Shown here piece by piece: positions 51,330 through 61,114 of a stretch of 64,000 nucleotides of DNA. The DNA is from Candidatus Latescibacterota bacterium (lineage in GTDB: Bacteria; Krumholzibacteriota; Krumholzibacteriia; JACNKJ01), in assembly GCA_020633725.1 (NCBI GenBank), contig JACKDC010000004.1, forward strand, positions 62,001 to 126,000. Direction: 5' to 3'. The position numbers and the translations under genes were made by a program. How positions within the stretch are numbered: position 1 is the first letter of the stretch; each line of letters begins with the position of its first letter. The notes under the pieces were generated by a model that was given only the letters and a program-made list of their open reading frames with translations, was not told the origin of the DNA and did not search any database.

Positions 51330-52322
51330 CTAGACGGTTTCCGGACGGGGCGGGTGCATCTGCAGCGCGGCGCTCTGCCAGTGCATATAGCCGAGCCGCG
51401 TGTAGAAGGGCAGGGTCTGGGGGTCGGTGAGCAGCACGATCTGGTAGATGTCCTTGAAGGGCTCCACCAGGCGGCGCATGAGCTCGGTGCCGTAGCCGCG
51501 GCCCTGGTGCTCGGGGTGGACCATCACGTCGCAGACGAAGAAGGTCGTGGCGCGATCGGTGATGCCCCGCGCGATGCCCACCAGCTGTCCGTTCACGCGC
51601 GCGGTCACGGCGAGGTCGCTGTTGCGCCAGGCGCCCTTGACCATCCGCGGGAAGCGGTGCCGCTGGTCGCCCACCGCTTCGTAGAGCGCGACGAGCTCCC
51701 GGGTGTCGAGTTCGCCGTCGCAGTCGAAGCAGGGTTCGTCCTCGATGGGTTCCTCGCGGATCGTGGTCAGGCGCCAGTCGCCGGGCTTCATCTCGAGGCG
51801 GGGGCCGATCCAGAGCGCCATGCCGAGGCCGTCGAGGAAGTAGTCCTCGCCGGTGCGCGTCTTCACGCGGTAGGCGGCGCGGCTGATGCCCTCCACCCGG
51901 AAGCCGAAGCGGCCGAAGAGCTCCAGGGCGCGCTGGTTCCAGGACAGGGTGCCCAGGTAGATGCGCCAGAAGCCCTCCTCCCGCGCGTGGTCGATGAGCC
52001 GCCGCATCAGCGCCGTGCCCACGCCCTTGCCTTGCCAGGCGGGGAGGATGTCGATGTGGAAGTGCAGGTTGTGCATCCGGTGGTAGTTGCCCGCCGCCGC
52101 CGGGTGCAGGCTGAGCGCGCCGACGATGGCGCCGTCGGCGAAGGCGGCCACGTAGCGCTCCGCCCGCTCGAACTCCGTGGGCTCCCGGTCGGTCAGCGAG
52201 AGGACGGTATTCGGCGGCCAGCCCGAGTCACGGGGCAGCGCCTCCAGGAAGGCCGGGAGTTCGGCGTGCCCGCGCCCGATGAGCTCGATGCGCAGCTTGT
52301 CCTGTAACTGCTTGTCCGTCAA
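51330..52322 (-). CDS. Double GNAT-domain acetyltransferase
   Basis: 330 residues made of two GNAT domains. Domain 1 (about 10-170) has the acetyl-CoA loop ILPAWQGKGVGTALMRRLIDHA and the C-terminal NQRALELFGRFGFRVEG. Domain 2 (about 195-330) has VMVHPEHQGRGYGTELMRRLVEPF and PFYTRLGYMHWQ. Both CoA motifs are intact. The acceptor is unknown. The start is uncertain: TTG 52322 has AGGGG 6 nt upstream, while a GTG at 52364 lacks a ribosome binding site. Confidence 0.8.
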   Translation of the reverse strand: MTDKQLQDKLRIELIGRGHAELPAFLEALPRDSGWPPNTVLSLTDREPTEFERAERYVAAFADGAIVGALSLHPAAAGNYHRMHNLHFHIDILPAWQGKGVGTALMRRLIDHAREEGFWRIYLGTLSWNQRALELFGRFGFRVEGISRAAYRVKTRTGEDYFLDGLGMALWIGPRLEMKPGDWRLTTIREEPIEDEPCFDCDGELDTRELVALYEAVGDQRHRFPRMVKGAWRNSDLAVTARVNGQLVGIARGITDRATTFFVCDVMVHPEHQGRGYGTELMRRLVEPFKDIYQIVLLTDPQTLPFYTRLGYMHWQSAALQMHPPRPETV

Positions 52323-52455
52323 CGGAATCCCCTGAGATGTCGCCCAACGGCGGCCCCAGCCCACCGGCCTGTGCCCACGGATCGGATGCGATCAGCGTGC
52401 CGTATGGTGCGAGTTGGCGTGGAAATCGACAACGGAACGGATCAAGAAATCGCAA

Positions 52456-54063
52456 TCACGGGCCGCAGCGCCAGGGCAGCAGGATCTGGAGATCGCGGCT
52501 GCCCTCCACGTGGTAGGTGGACGTGGCCGGCGTGGCCCCGGCGATCAGGTAGATCCGGCCCTCCAGCTCCACCGCGCTGGCCCCGCTGCGGGGGGCGGGC
52601 AGTGCGGGCAGGGCGTCCCAGCGCTCCTGGGCCAGGCTGTAGACCTCGCCGACGTCGCTGGCGCCGCTCACGCCCGTGCTGCCGCCCAGGACGTAGAGCT
52701 TGCCCTCGAGGAAGGCCGCGGCCGGCGCGACCCGGGCGGTGGGCATGGCCATCTCGTTGCGCCAGAAGTCGCTGAAGGGATTGTAGCTCTCGATGCGGGC
52801 GCTGGGCGTGGCGCCGTCGGTGGTGCCGCCCACCGAGAAGAGCTTGCCGTCCAGCTGCTCCGGCGTGTCCCAGGCGGTGGCGCCGCCCAGCCAGGCGCGG
52901 GTCTGCCCCATGAAGTGGGTGACGTCCATGGAGAAGGAGTCGTTGACGGTGTTGTAGATCAGCGTGGTGTCGTTGATGCCCGTCGCGCCGATGCCGCCGA
53001 AGAGCATGATCGAGTCGCAGCAGGCGGTGGTGCCGCCCACGCGCAGCGCCGCGAAGCCCCGCTTGCGGGTGGGCATCCGGTGCTTGGGCAGGTCGGGGAA
53101 GGTGGTCCAGCTGTCGGCGGCCGGGTCGTAGATCTCCACCTTCGGGAAGACGCTGTCGGTGACCGTCACGCCGCCCATCACGTAGATGAGATCGCCCATG
53201 GTCAGGGCGCGCGCGCCCCAGCGCGGCGAGGGCAGCGGACTGCCCGCGCTCCAGCTGTCGCTGCCGGGGTCGTAGATCTCGGTGCTGCCCACCACGCCGC
53301 GGCCGTGACGTCCGCCGAAGACGTAGAGCCGACCGTTCCAGGCCGCCGCCGCCTGATCGGCGCGCGCCTCGGCGAGCGAGGCGCCGCTCACCCAGGCCGG
53401 CGGCGAGCCGACGATGACGGTCAGGGTGAGGCGCTCCACGTGCGCGTCGTTGTCGCTGGCGCCGAAGACCACGAGGTAGCGGCCGGGCTCGTCGTAGGTG
53501 ACGTCCAGCGCGAGCGTGATGCTGTCGGTGTAGGTCTGGCTGAGCTCGGCGTTGCCGTCGCCGCCCAGGTCCCAGAAGGCGCGGCGGCCGGCGTCGTCCT
53601 CGGCGTGGCCCACGAGCGTGAAGGTCTCGCCGCAGGCCACCGTGTCCGGCGCGCTCGCGGTGAGCAGCGGGACGCCGTCGGTCACCGCCACCGGCGTGGT
53701 CGCGCGGTAGAGGCGGTTCTGCACGGTCGTGACCTGCAGCGTGGCCACGTAGTCGTCCGCGCGGGAGTAGGTGTGGATCACCGCGACGCTGTCGCCGCCG
53801 AAGCCGGGGTTCACCCACTCGGCGTCGAAGATGCCGTCGGAGTTGAAGTCCCAGGAGTGGCGGGCCACGTCACCGGGGGCGCCGGTGTAGACGCCGAGGA
53901 AGACGAGCGTGTCGCCGATGGTGCCGCGCAGGCTGTCGGGCGTGATCACGTGGACGCCCGGCGTGCTCACCTTCTCCTCGCAGGCGCCGAGGAAGAGGGC
54001 CAGAACCGCGGTGACGAGCAGGGCGGCCAGGACCGCGCTGTTGGGCTTGGGCTGCAGACGCAT
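52456..54063 (-). CDS. Kelch-repeat lipoprotein with PKD-like domains
   Basis: 535 residues. Lipoprotein signal with FLGAC lipobox; two PKD/Ig-like beta domains (about 40-125 and 125-210; ARHSWDFNSDGIFDAEWVNPGF, RRAFWDLGGDGNAEL); then at least five Kelch blades (ADQAAAAWNGRLYVFGG, YDPGSDSWSAGSPLPSPRWGARALTMGDLIYVMGG, YDPAADSWTTFPDLP, AAFLEGKLYVLGGSTG, ERWDALPALPAPRSGASAVELEGRIYLIAG). It is probably an outer-membrane or periplasmic binding/scaffold protein. Start ATG 54063 with GAGG upstream. Confidence 0.85.
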   Translation of the reverse strand: MRLQPKPNSAVLAALLVTAVLALFLGACEEKVSTPGVHVITPDSLRGTIGDTLVFLGVYTGAPGDVARHSWDFNSDGIFDAEWVNPGFGGDSVAVIHTYSRADDYVATLQVTTVQNRLYRATTPVAVTDGVPLLTASAPDTVACGETFTLVGHAEDDAGRRAFWDLGGDGNAELSQTYTDSITLALDVTYDEPGRYLVVFGASDNDAHVERLTLTVIVGSPPAWVSGASLAEARADQAAAAWNGRLYVFGGRHGRGVVGSTEIYDPGSDSWSAGSPLPSPRWGARALTMGDLIYVMGGVTVTDSVFPKVEIYDPAADSWTTFPDLPKHRMPTRKRGFAALRVGGTTACCDSIMLFGGIGATGINDTTLIYNTVNDSFSMDVTHFMGQTRAWLGGATAWDTPEQLDGKLFSVGGTTDGATPSARIESYNPFSDFWRNEMAMPTARVAPAAAFLEGKLYVLGGSTGVSGASDVGEVYSLAQERWDALPALPAPRSGASAVELEGRIYLIAGATPATSTYHVEGSRDLQILLPWRCGP

Positions 54064-54728
54064 GGAAACCTCGCTGGCGGCCGCGCGGACGCTCGGGTCG
54101 TCGCTCGCCAACCCGGCCGGCCCGGGGACGAGCCGCCCTACCCTAGCGCCTTGGCCGGGCGGACTCAAGCCCCTCGACGCGCTCCGCCGCCGCCGTGGAC
54201 AGCGCGCCCGCGCGCCGCGCCCGCCGGTTGACGCCCCCCGCGCCCCCGCCTCCACGCCGCGCGCGCAACTGACGCAGGCGCAGGACTTCCCCGGGCCCGC
54301 CGCCCTGGTCCGCCGCCTGCAATGTCCCGCGCGTGGAGGGCGTCAGGCGACAGGCACCGGCAATCGCCGACGGTTCAGCAGCGCGGCTCGCGGCCTGGCG
54401 CTCTCCCACGGACGGGCGGCCCGCGGCCCGGCTCGCACCGGGCCCGCCGCCTGTCCGACCGTGGCCTTGCCGGATCCGGCGGGCGAGCGGCCCAGGGTGC
54501 AGGGGGATCTGGGAGGAATCGCCCTGCGGGCGTGGCGCCGCTTTCGCCGGGCCGCTGGACCCGCCGCCTTCGGGCGCGGCCGGTGCTGGGCGTGGCGTGG
54601 GGGACCGGCCTCGGCCGGACGTCCGCCCGTCGCCGTCGCGCCGGGGTCCAGCGCGAGGACCGGAGCGCTGCCTTCCGGTCCGCCCGTCGGGGTGCGTCAC
54701 CCCGCCGGATCCGGGTTCTGTCGTGGGG
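54064..54728. other. 665-nt gene-free GC-rich region
   Basis: Open frames cross it on both strands, but they are Arg/Pro/Gly-rich, lack ribosome binding sites and show no domain. I see no tRNA, hairpin with T-run, or clear promoter. It should contain the promoter of the Kelch gene at its left end and the 3' end of the ftsH-cdaA operon at its right end. Confidence 0.5.
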
Positions 54729-55505
54729 TCAGGCGGCGGCGCCGCGCTCGCTGGCCTCGGGCTGGAGCTTGGCGATGAGCATCTTGCGCAGGCCGGCCAC
54801 GTCGAGGTCGCGCTCGAGCATGCCCGCCTCGGCCAGGCTGATGGTGCGCGTCTCCTCGCTCACCACCACCACGAGGGCGTCGGTCTCCTCGGTGATGCCG
54901 ATGGCCGCCCGGTGCCGCGTGCCCAGCACGCGGCTGAGGTTGGGGTCCTGGGACAGCGGCAAAATGACCCGCGCCGCCACCAGCGTGCCCTCGTTGACGA
55001 TCACGGCGCCGTCGTGCAGTGGCGAGGGCGGCGTGAAGATCGTCTCGATGAGATCCGCGTTCACCGCCGCGTTCACCAGCACGCCGTTCTCGGCGTAGTT
55101 GCGCAGGCCCATCTCGCGCTCGAGCACGATCAGCGCGCCCAGGCCCGAGCGCGCGAGCCCTTCGACGGCGCGGGTGATCTCCTGGATGTAGCCCACGTCC
55201 TTCTCGACCTTGAGGAAGAGGCCCACGATGCGGTTCCGTCCCAGCTGGGCCAGCGCGCTGCGCAGCTCGTGCTGGAACAGGACGATGAACGCGATCACCC
55301 ACACCGTGCGCAGGTTGCTGAGGATCCAGTTGAGCGTGGTCAGGCCGATCCACTGGGCCAGGAGGCTGGCGATCAGGATGACGAGGAACCCGTTCAGCAT
55401 GAGCGCGGCGCGGGTGCCGCGCACCAGGATGTAGAGGCGGTAGAAGATGAAGGCCACCACGAGGATGTCCAGCACGTTCAGGACGGTGAACAGGAGCTCG
55501 TTCAA
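54729..55505 (-). CDS. cdaA: Diadenylate cyclase CdaA
   Basis: Makes cyclic di-AMP from two ATP. The 258 residues have three N-terminal membrane helices (LLFTVLNVLDILVVAFIFYRLYIL, LNGFLVILIASLLAQW, TVWVIAFIVLF) and a DAC domain with the active-site motifs LHDGAVIV (near 163) and GTRHRAAIGI (near 195). The TTG start at 55505 overlaps the folP stop by 4 nt. It is the last gene of the tilS-hpt-ftsH-folP-cdaA run. No regulator such as CdaR is adjacent. Confidence 0.93.
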   Translation of the reverse strand: MNELLFTVLNVLDILVVAFIFYRLYILVRGTRAALMLNGFLVILIASLLAQWIGLTTLNWILSNLRTVWVIAFIVLFQHELRSALAQLGRNRIVGLFLKVEKDVGYIQEITRAVEGLARSGLGALIVLEREMGLRNYAENGVLVNAAVNADLIETIFTPPSPLHDGAVIVNEGTLVAARVILPLSQDPNLSRVLGTRHRAAIGITEETDALVVVVSEETRTISLAEAGMLERDLDVAGLRKMLIAKLQPEASERGAAA

Positions 55506-56410
55506 GGCGCGCCTTTCTCGCTGCGCTCACGGGTCGATGGCGTCGACCCCGGGTTCAGGGCCAGCCAGGCGGCGAGGAAGCGCCGCGTGGCCTCCACGTC
55601 GTGCACTCGCAGGATCCGTGCCCCCGCCTCGGCGGCGCGCCCCGCCGCCGCCAGGCTGGCGGCGAGGCGACGCGTGGGGTCGGGCTCGTCCGTCAGCCGG
55701 CCGAGGAAGGACTTGCGGCTCGCGCCCACCAGGAGGGGCACGCCCAGGGCGTGCAGTTCCTCCAGGCGGCGCAGGATGGCCAGGTTGTCCTCCAGGCGCT
55801 TGCCGAAGCCGAGGCCCGGATCCGCCACCAGCCGGTCGCCGGCGATGCCCGCGTCGCGCGCCGCAGCGAGGCGCCCGGCCAGCCAGTCGGCGATCTCCGC
55901 CACGGGGTCGCCGTAGCGGGGATCATCCTGCATGGTCTCGGGACTTCCCTGCATGTGCATGAGCACCAGGGCCGCCCCGCTCGCCGCCACCGTGCCCGCC
56001 ATGGCCGGATCACCTAGGGCGGAGATGTCGTTCACGATCTGCGCGCCCGCCTCCAGGGCGGCCGCGGCCACCGACGCCTTGCGCGTGTCCACGGACACGG
56101 GGACGTCGGTCGAGCGCGCCAGGGCCCGGATCACCGGGACGACCCGGCGCGCCTCCTCGTCCGCGGGCACGGGCCGCGCCCCCGGACGGGTGGACTCGCC
56201 GCCCACGTCCAGGATCGCGGCGCCCTCGTCCACGAGGCGGAGGCCCTGCTCGACGGCGCGGGCCGGATCGGCCCAGCGCCCGCCGTCGGAAAAGCTGTCG
56301 GGGGTGACGTTCAGGATGCCCATGATCCGCGGCGCGCGCTCGAAACTAAGCGCGCCCCGGGGCAGGGTCAAGGATTTCGGCAGGGCGGGAGCTCCGGGGC
56401 CGGGGTCCAC
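55502..56410 (-). CDS. folP: Dihydropteroate synthase
   Basis: Condenses p-aminobenzoate with dihydropterin pyrophosphate in folate synthesis; the sulfonamide target. The 302 residues include MGILNVTPDSFSDGG, LDVGGESTRPGA, VSVDTRKA, IVNDISAL, LMHMQGSPETMQ, DPGLGFGK, GASRKSFLG and the terminal RVHDVEATRRF. The GTG at 56410 is favoured: GAGG overlaps the ftsH stop 5 nt before it. An ATG at 56455 inside ftsH would add 15 residues. It overlaps cdaA by 4 nt. Confidence 0.93.
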   Translation of the reverse strand: MDPGPGAPALPKSLTLPRGALSFERAPRIMGILNVTPDSFSDGGRWADPARAVEQGLRLVDEGAAILDVGGESTRPGARPVPADEEARRVVPVIRALARSTDVPVSVDTRKASVAAAALEAGAQIVNDISALGDPAMAGTVAASGAALVLMHMQGSPETMQDDPRYGDPVAEIADWLAGRLAAARDAGIAGDRLVADPGLGFGKRLEDNLAILRRLEELHALGVPLLVGASRKSFLGRLTDEPDPTRRLAASLAAAGRAAEAGARILRVHDVEATRRFLAAWLALNPGSTPSTRERSEKGAP

Positions 56411-56417
56411 CGCCACC

Positions 56418-58517
56418 TCAGTCGCTCGAGCGCTCGGGACCTTCCGAGCCGGCACGGTCTCCGTCGGGGATCAGATCGAGCTGACCGCCGTCGCCGTTGC
56501 CGTCCGGACCGTGCTCGCGGCGCCGGGCCTCTTCGAGCACCTGGTCGATGCGCTCGCCCCGGCTGACCTCCTGCTCCTCCTTGCGCCGGCGGGCCGCCTC
56601 GGCGGCGTCGCGGTCGAAGGGCGGGAGCGTCTCGCCGCGCATGACCATGAGCACCTCGTCGCCCGTCAGCGTCTCGCGCTCGAGCAGGGCGTCGGCGAGG
56701 GCGTCGAGGGCCGCGCGCTGCTCGCGCAGGATCTCCGTCGCGCGCTGCAGGCAGCTGTCCACGAGGCGGCGCACCTCCTCGTCGATGAGCTGCGCCGTGC
56801 GCTCGCTGAAGTTCTGATGGTGCTGGAGCGAACGGCCGAGGAAGACCATCTCCTCGTTCTCGCCGTAGGCGATGGGCCCGAGCGTGTCGCTCATGCCCCA
56901 GCGCGTCACCATGGTGCGCGCGATGCTCGTGATGCGCTGGATGTCGCTCTGCGGGCCGCTGGTGTGCCGCCCGTAGACCAGGTTCTCCGCCACCAGGCCG
57001 CCCAGGGCCATGGTGATCTGGTCGAGCAGGTAGTCGCGGTCGCGGTACATCAGCTTCTCTTCGTTGGGCAGGAAGTGCGTGACGCCCCCGGCCATGCCCC
57101 GCGCGACGATCGTGACCTTGTGCAGAGTGTCGGCGTGCTCCAGCTCGCAGCCGAGGATCGCGTGGCCCGCCTCGTGGTAGGCCGTCTTGCGGCGGGTCTC
57201 GTCGCTGAGCACGCGGCTGCGGCGCTCGGGGCCGATCATCACCTTGTCGCGGGCCTCGTCGAAGTCCACCATGTAGACCTTGTCGTGGTTCAGCCGCGCG
57301 GCGAGCAGCGCCGCCTCGTTGACGATGTTCGCCAGCTCCGCGCCGCTCAGGCCCGGCGTGCCCTGGGCGAGCACCTTCACGTTGACGTCGTCCGCCACCG
57401 GCACGTTGCGCATGTGCACGCGCAGGATGCCCTCGCGGCCCTTGACGTCGGGCATGTCCACCACGATCTGCCGGTCGAAGCGGCCCGGGCGCAGCAGCGC
57501 CGGGTCGAGCACGTCAGGGCGGTTGGTGGCCGCCAGCAGGATGACGCCCTCGCTGGTGTCGAAGCCGTCCATCTCCACGAGCAGCTGGTTGAGGGTCTGC
57601 TCGCGCTCGTCGTGGCCGCCGCCCAGGCCGGCGCCGCGGTGGCGGCCGACGGCGTCGAGCTCGTCCACGAAGATGATGCAGGGGGCGTTCTTCTTGCCCT
57701 GCTCGAAGAGGTCGCGCACGCGGCTCGCGCCCACGCCGACGAACATCTCCACGAAGTCCGAGCCGCTCATCGAGTAGAAGGGCACCCGCGCCTCGCCGGC
57801 CACGGCCTTGGCGAGCAGCGTCTTGCCCGTGCCGGGCGGTCCCACCAGCAGCGCGCCGCGGGGGATACGCGCGCCCATCCGCTTGAACTTCTTCGGGTCG
57901 CTGAGGAACTCGACGATCTCGTTGAGTTCGACCTTCGCCTCCTCGGCGCCGGCCACGTCCTCGAAGGTGACGCGCGGCTTGTCGCCGCCCACCAGCTTCG
58001 CGCGGCTCTTGCCGAAGCTGAACGCGCGGTTGCTGCCGCCCTGCATCTGGCGGATGAAGAAGAACCACAGCAGCACGAGCAGCAGGATCGGCGCCCAGTA
58101 GATCAGCGTGCCCCACCAGTTCACGCCCTCGGGCTTGGTGGTGATGACGATCGGATGCGTGTCGGTGGAGTGCTTGCGGATGGCCTCGAGCATGTCGAAG
58201 CCCGGGTCGCGCAGGTGCAGCGTGAAGCGCTCCACCTCCACCGCCTCGCCGTGCTGGGTGATGGACACGCTCTTGCGGAAGCGCCCCTTCACCGTGTCGC
58301 CGACGAAGTCCACTTCCTTCAGGTTGTCCGCATCGAGCTCGTCCATGAAGCGCGTGTAGGAGATGGGGTATTCCTGCGGCTTGCCGTAGTTGATGAGCTG
58401 TACGGCGATGAAGAGCAGGATCACCATGAGGAACCAGAAGCTCATCGTGCGCATCGGGCGCGGCATCTGGGGGCCGGCTCCGCCGGAGCGTCCGGGCCGC
58501 TTGCCGTTGTCGCTCAT
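56418..58517 (-). CDS. ftsH: ATP-dependent zinc metalloprotease FtsH
   Basis: Membrane-anchored AAA+ protease that degrades unstable and misassembled proteins. The 699 residues have an N-terminal helix (SFWFLMVILLFIAVQL), a periplasmic domain, a second helix (LIYWAPILLLVLLWFFFI), Walker A GPPGTGKT near 226, Walker B CIIFVDELDAVG, the SRH region (ATNRPDVLDPALLRPGRFDRQ) and the zinc motif HEAGH near 448. The C-terminus is a charged, disordered tail. AAAGGA precedes ATG 58517. Confidence 0.97.
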   Translation of the reverse strand: MSDNGKRPGRSGGAGPQMPRPMRTMSFWFLMVILLFIAVQLINYGKPQEYPISYTRFMDELDADNLKEVDFVGDTVKGRFRKSVSITQHGEAVEVERFTLHLRDPGFDMLEAIRKHSTDTHPIVITTKPEGVNWWGTLIYWAPILLLVLLWFFFIRQMQGGSNRAFSFGKSRAKLVGGDKPRVTFEDVAGAEEAKVELNEIVEFLSDPKKFKRMGARIPRGALLVGPPGTGKTLLAKAVAGEARVPFYSMSGSDFVEMFVGVGASRVRDLFEQGKKNAPCIIFVDELDAVGRHRGAGLGGGHDEREQTLNQLLVEMDGFDTSEGVILLAATNRPDVLDPALLRPGRFDRQIVVDMPDVKGREGILRVHMRNVPVADDVNVKVLAQGTPGLSGAELANIVNEAALLAARLNHDKVYMVDFDEARDKVMIGPERRSRVLSDETRRKTAYHEAGHAILGCELEHADTLHKVTIVARGMAGGVTHFLPNEEKLMYRDRDYLLDQITMALGGLVAENLVYGRHTSGPQSDIQRITSIARTMVTRWGMSDTLGPIAYGENEEMVFLGRSLQHHQNFSERTAQLIDEEVRRLVDSCLQRATEILREQRAALDALADALLERETLTGDEVLMVMRGETLPPFDRDAAEAARRRKEEQEVSRGERIDQVLEEARRREHGPDGNGDGGQLDLIPDGDRAGSEGPERSSD

Positions 58518-58559
58518 CCTCGTCCTTTCGCGTCGCGTCGCCCTCGCAGGGGGCGGCGC

Positions 58560-59120
58560 TCAGGCCTGATCGGGGTCGATGACCGCCAGGTAGGGAAGGT
58601 TGCGGTAGAGCTGGTTGTAGTCCAGCCCGTAGCCCACCACGAACTCGTTCTCGATGGGGAAGCCCACCAGCTCGATGGGCACCTCCACCTGGCGCGCGTC
58701 GCGCTTGTCCAGCAGCGAACACACCATCAGGCTCGCCGGGTTCCGCAGGCTCAGGTGCTCGCGGATGTAGGCCAGCGTGAGACCCGTGTCCACGATGTCC
58801 TCCACCAGCACCACGTGCCGACCCTCGATGTTCTTGCTCAGGTCCTGGACGATCTGCACCGTCCCGCTGCTGTGCGCGCCCTCGTAGCTGCGCACGAGCA
58901 TGAAGTCCACCTCGTGGGGGATGCGGGTGGCGCGGGTCAGGTCCGCCAGGAAGATGAACCCGCCCCGCAGCAGGGTCACCAGCACCGGACGCTGCCCCTC
59001 GTAGCGGCGGGCCAGCTCGGCGCCCAGCTCCTGCACGCGCGTCTGGATCTGCTTCTCCGTCAGGAGGATGCGCGCAACCTTGGTCTCGTCTGCCAGCTTT
59101 CTCTCCTCCGCCCGGGCCAT
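58560..59120 (-). CDS. hpt: Hypoxanthine phosphoribosyltransferase
   Basis: Purine salvage of hypoxanthine/guanine to IMP/GMP with PRPP. The 186 residues include the PRPP loop VVLVEDIVDTGLTLAYI, the catalytic-loop region VRSYEGAHSSG, and the C-terminal VVGYGLDYNQLYRNLPYLAVI. AGGAGG is 4 nt before the ATG. It lies between tilS and ftsH, the order also seen in Bacillus and many other bacteria. Confidence 0.95.
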   Translation of the reverse strand: MARAEERKLADETKVARILLTEKQIQTRVQELGAELARRYEGQRPVLVTLLRGGFIFLADLTRATRIPHEVDFMLVRSYEGAHSSGTVQIVQDLSKNIEGRHVVLVEDIVDTGLTLAYIREHLSLRNPASLMVCSLLDKRDARQVEVPIELVGFPIENEFVVGYGLDYNQLYRNLPYLAVIDPDQA

Positions 59121-59165
59121 GGCCCCTCCTGCGCCGGTGTCTGTGGCCGCTCGATCCGCAACATA

Positions 59166-60572
59166 CTAGGCACTGGGACCTTCCAGGTCCAGACAAAGGC
59201 AGCGGCGAGTTTGCGGCGTCACGGGGGCGATGTCGCTGCGCGCCAGCCCGGGCAGCCAGAGCGGGCGCGCGTGGCTGTCCAGCAGAACCGGCCAGCGCTC
59301 CCGGTATTCACCGGGGATCCTGTGGTCGCTGAAGAAGCGTTTCAGGGAGCGCCGGCCCGGGCCCCCGAGCGTGCGCATGGTCGTGGGGGGCGGGGGCGTC
59401 ACCAGGCGGAGGGGGCCGTCGAGGCGATCCGCGTCGAAGTGGGCGGTGCGCGGCGACCCCGGCGCCGCGGCGTCGCCCCAGCGGACCTGGAGCGCCCAGC
59501 CGGCGCCCAGGTCGAGACGGGCCGGCGCCAGGGGGAGGTCGATGCCCCCGGGGGGCAGCGCGGCCTGGACCAGTCCCGCGGGCACGGCGCCCCGCTCGCC
59601 CCGGCGCCGAAGGACGAGGGCGTCCCCCACGAGCGCCGCCTCCCAGCCGCCGGACAGCTCCACCGTTGCGTTCGTGGGCTCCGGCAGGCGCGCGAGCAGG
59701 CGCTCGACGGCCTCGCCATCGAAGCGCTGCCGCGCGCCGAGCGCACGCAGCAGGGCGCGCCGGGCCAGGACCGCCGGCAGGGCCGCGAGCAGCCGCCGAT
59801 CGAGCACCGGCGCCCGCAGGGCCTCGTCGTCGAGGCCAGCCGCGGCCAGCTGCGCGTCCAGGTAGCGGGCGACCTCGGCCATCTGGGCCATCAGGCGACT
59901 CGCGCCCGCCTCGGGCCTGGCGCCGTAGTCCCGCTCCAGCAGCGGTAGCAGCTCGTGCCGGATGCGATTGCGACGGAGACTCCGGTCGTCGTTGCTGGGG
60001 TCCTCCACCCAGCCGAGCCCACGGGCGCGCAGCCAGCCGCGCAGCTCCTCGCGGCGGAAGTCGAGGAGCGGACGCAGCACTCGCAGGGGCGAACCGGGGG
60101 CGAGCGCCCGGCTCGCGGGCAGAGGGGTCAGACCGTTCAGGCCCGTGCCGCGCAGCAGCCAGAGCCAGAGGGTTTCGACGCGGTCGTCGGCCGTGTGGCC
60201 GGTGAGGACGGCCCCCGCCCCGCAGTCCGCCGCCAGCTCGCCCAGCGCGGCGTAGCGCGCCCGACGCGCCTCGGCCTCCAGGTTGCCCTCGTTCGGAACC
60301 TCCAGGCGCCGCCGCAGCACCGGCAGGCCCATTCGCTCGCCGAGGTCGGCCACGGCGTCGCCCTCGGCGGCCGACCCGGGGCGCAGGCCGTGGTCCAGGT
60401 GGGCCAGATGGACCCGCACGCCGAGCGCCGGCGCGGCATCGGCCGTGAGCGCGGCCAGGGCCACGCTGTCGCCGCCGCCGGAGCAGGCCACGAGCAGCGG
60501 CGCGCGGCGGCCGGGCGGAGGCAGCAGGGCCTCGAGGGCGGGGGCGAAGCGGACTTCGAGGAAGGCGTGCAT
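59166..60572 (-). CDS. tilS: tRNA(Ile)-lysidine synthetase
   Basis: Converts C34 of the tRNA(Ile) CAU anticodon to lysidine. The 468 residues have the PP-loop LLVACSGGGDSVALAAL, HLDHGLRPGSAAEGDAV, ARRARYAAL, LTGHTADDRVETLWLWLLRGTG, and a C-terminal substrate-binding domain (RSLKRFFSDHRIPGEYRERWPVL). Full length. It begins 5 nt after the DUF1579-like gene. Confidence 0.95.
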   Translation of the reverse strand: MHAFLEVRFAPALEALLPPPGRRAPLLVACSGGGDSVALAALTADAAPALGVRVHLAHLDHGLRPGSAAEGDAVADLGERMGLPVLRRRLEVPNEGNLEAEARRARYAALGELAADCGAGAVLTGHTADDRVETLWLWLLRGTGLNGLTPLPASRALAPGSPLRVLRPLLDFRREELRGWLRARGLGWVEDPSNDDRSLRRNRIRHELLPLLERDYGARPEAGASRLMAQMAEVARYLDAQLAAAGLDDEALRAPVLDRRLLAALPAVLARRALLRALGARQRFDGEAVERLLARLPEPTNATVELSGGWEAALVGDALVLRRRGERGAVPAGLVQAALPPGGIDLPLAPARLDLGAGWALQVRWGDAAAPGSPRTAHFDADRLDGPLRLVTPPPPTTMRTLGGPGRRSLKRFFSDHRIPGEYRERWPVLLDSHARPLWLPGLARSDIAPVTPQTRRCLCLDLEGPSA

Positions 60573-60577
60573 CGCCG

Positions 60578-61075
60578 CTACTCGACGCGCACGTAGGTGA
60601 AGTCGTAGGCGTCGGTCCAGGTCGCGCCGCCGTCCTTCGACTGGCGCGAGACCTGGCGGACGGTGCCGTCGGCATTGTTGAAGAGCGTCATCGTGCGCAG
60701 GATGCGCTGGCCGCCCGCGCGGTGCGACTCACCCTCGAAGCGCATGGCGCCGTCCGTGTACTCGCCGGAGAACTCGCTGACGTTCCCCAGGCAGTCCACC
60801 CAGGTCTGCCGCCAGCGTTTCGTCACCGGGTCGAAGAAGTTGATGCTCCGGCCGGTGTAGCCGTCGCCCTGGGCGTAGGACTCGTGGACGATGCAGTCGC
60901 CCGTGTCGCGCGTGATGCGATTCGTGCCCACCAGCGAGTCGCCGTCGAGGACGTTCCAGGTGCCGAGCCAGAAGTCGAACTGCCGCCACGCGGGTTGGTC
61001 GGTGCAGGGCGAGGCGACGGCTGCGGCGCTGAGCGCGGCGAGCAGGGCGAGTGCGGGAAGGATCGGGTTGCGCAT
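60578..61075 (-). CDS. Secreted DUF1579-like protein
   Basis: 165 residues. Signal peptide ending AAAVA; the mature part begins with PAWRQFDFWLGTWNVLDGDSLVGTNRI and continues INFFDPVTKRWRQTWVD, SGEYTDGAMRFEGE, RILRTMTLFNNADGTVRQVSRQSKDGG. This is the layout of the DUF1579/lipocalin-like family ('FDFWLGxW'), function unknown. GGAGG 7 nt before the ATG. It is cotranscribed with tilS. Confidence 0.8.
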   Translation of the reverse strand: MRNPILPALALLAALSAAAVASPCTDQPAWRQFDFWLGTWNVLDGDSLVGTNRITRDTGDCIVHESYAQGDGYTGRSINFFDPVTKRWRQTWVDCLGNVSEFSGEYTDGAMRFEGESHRAGGQRILRTMTLFNNADGTVRQVSRQSKDGGATWTDAYDFTYVRVE

Positions 61076-61114
61076 GCGGGGGCCTCCGGGGCTGTGGGGG
61101 CGGGGAGGTCGGCC

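Noticed and set aside
54143..54700. 185-codon minus-strand frame in the 54-kb gap
   Set aside because: No ribosome binding site, Arg/Pro/Gly-rich, low-complexity; typical of noncoding GC-rich DNA.
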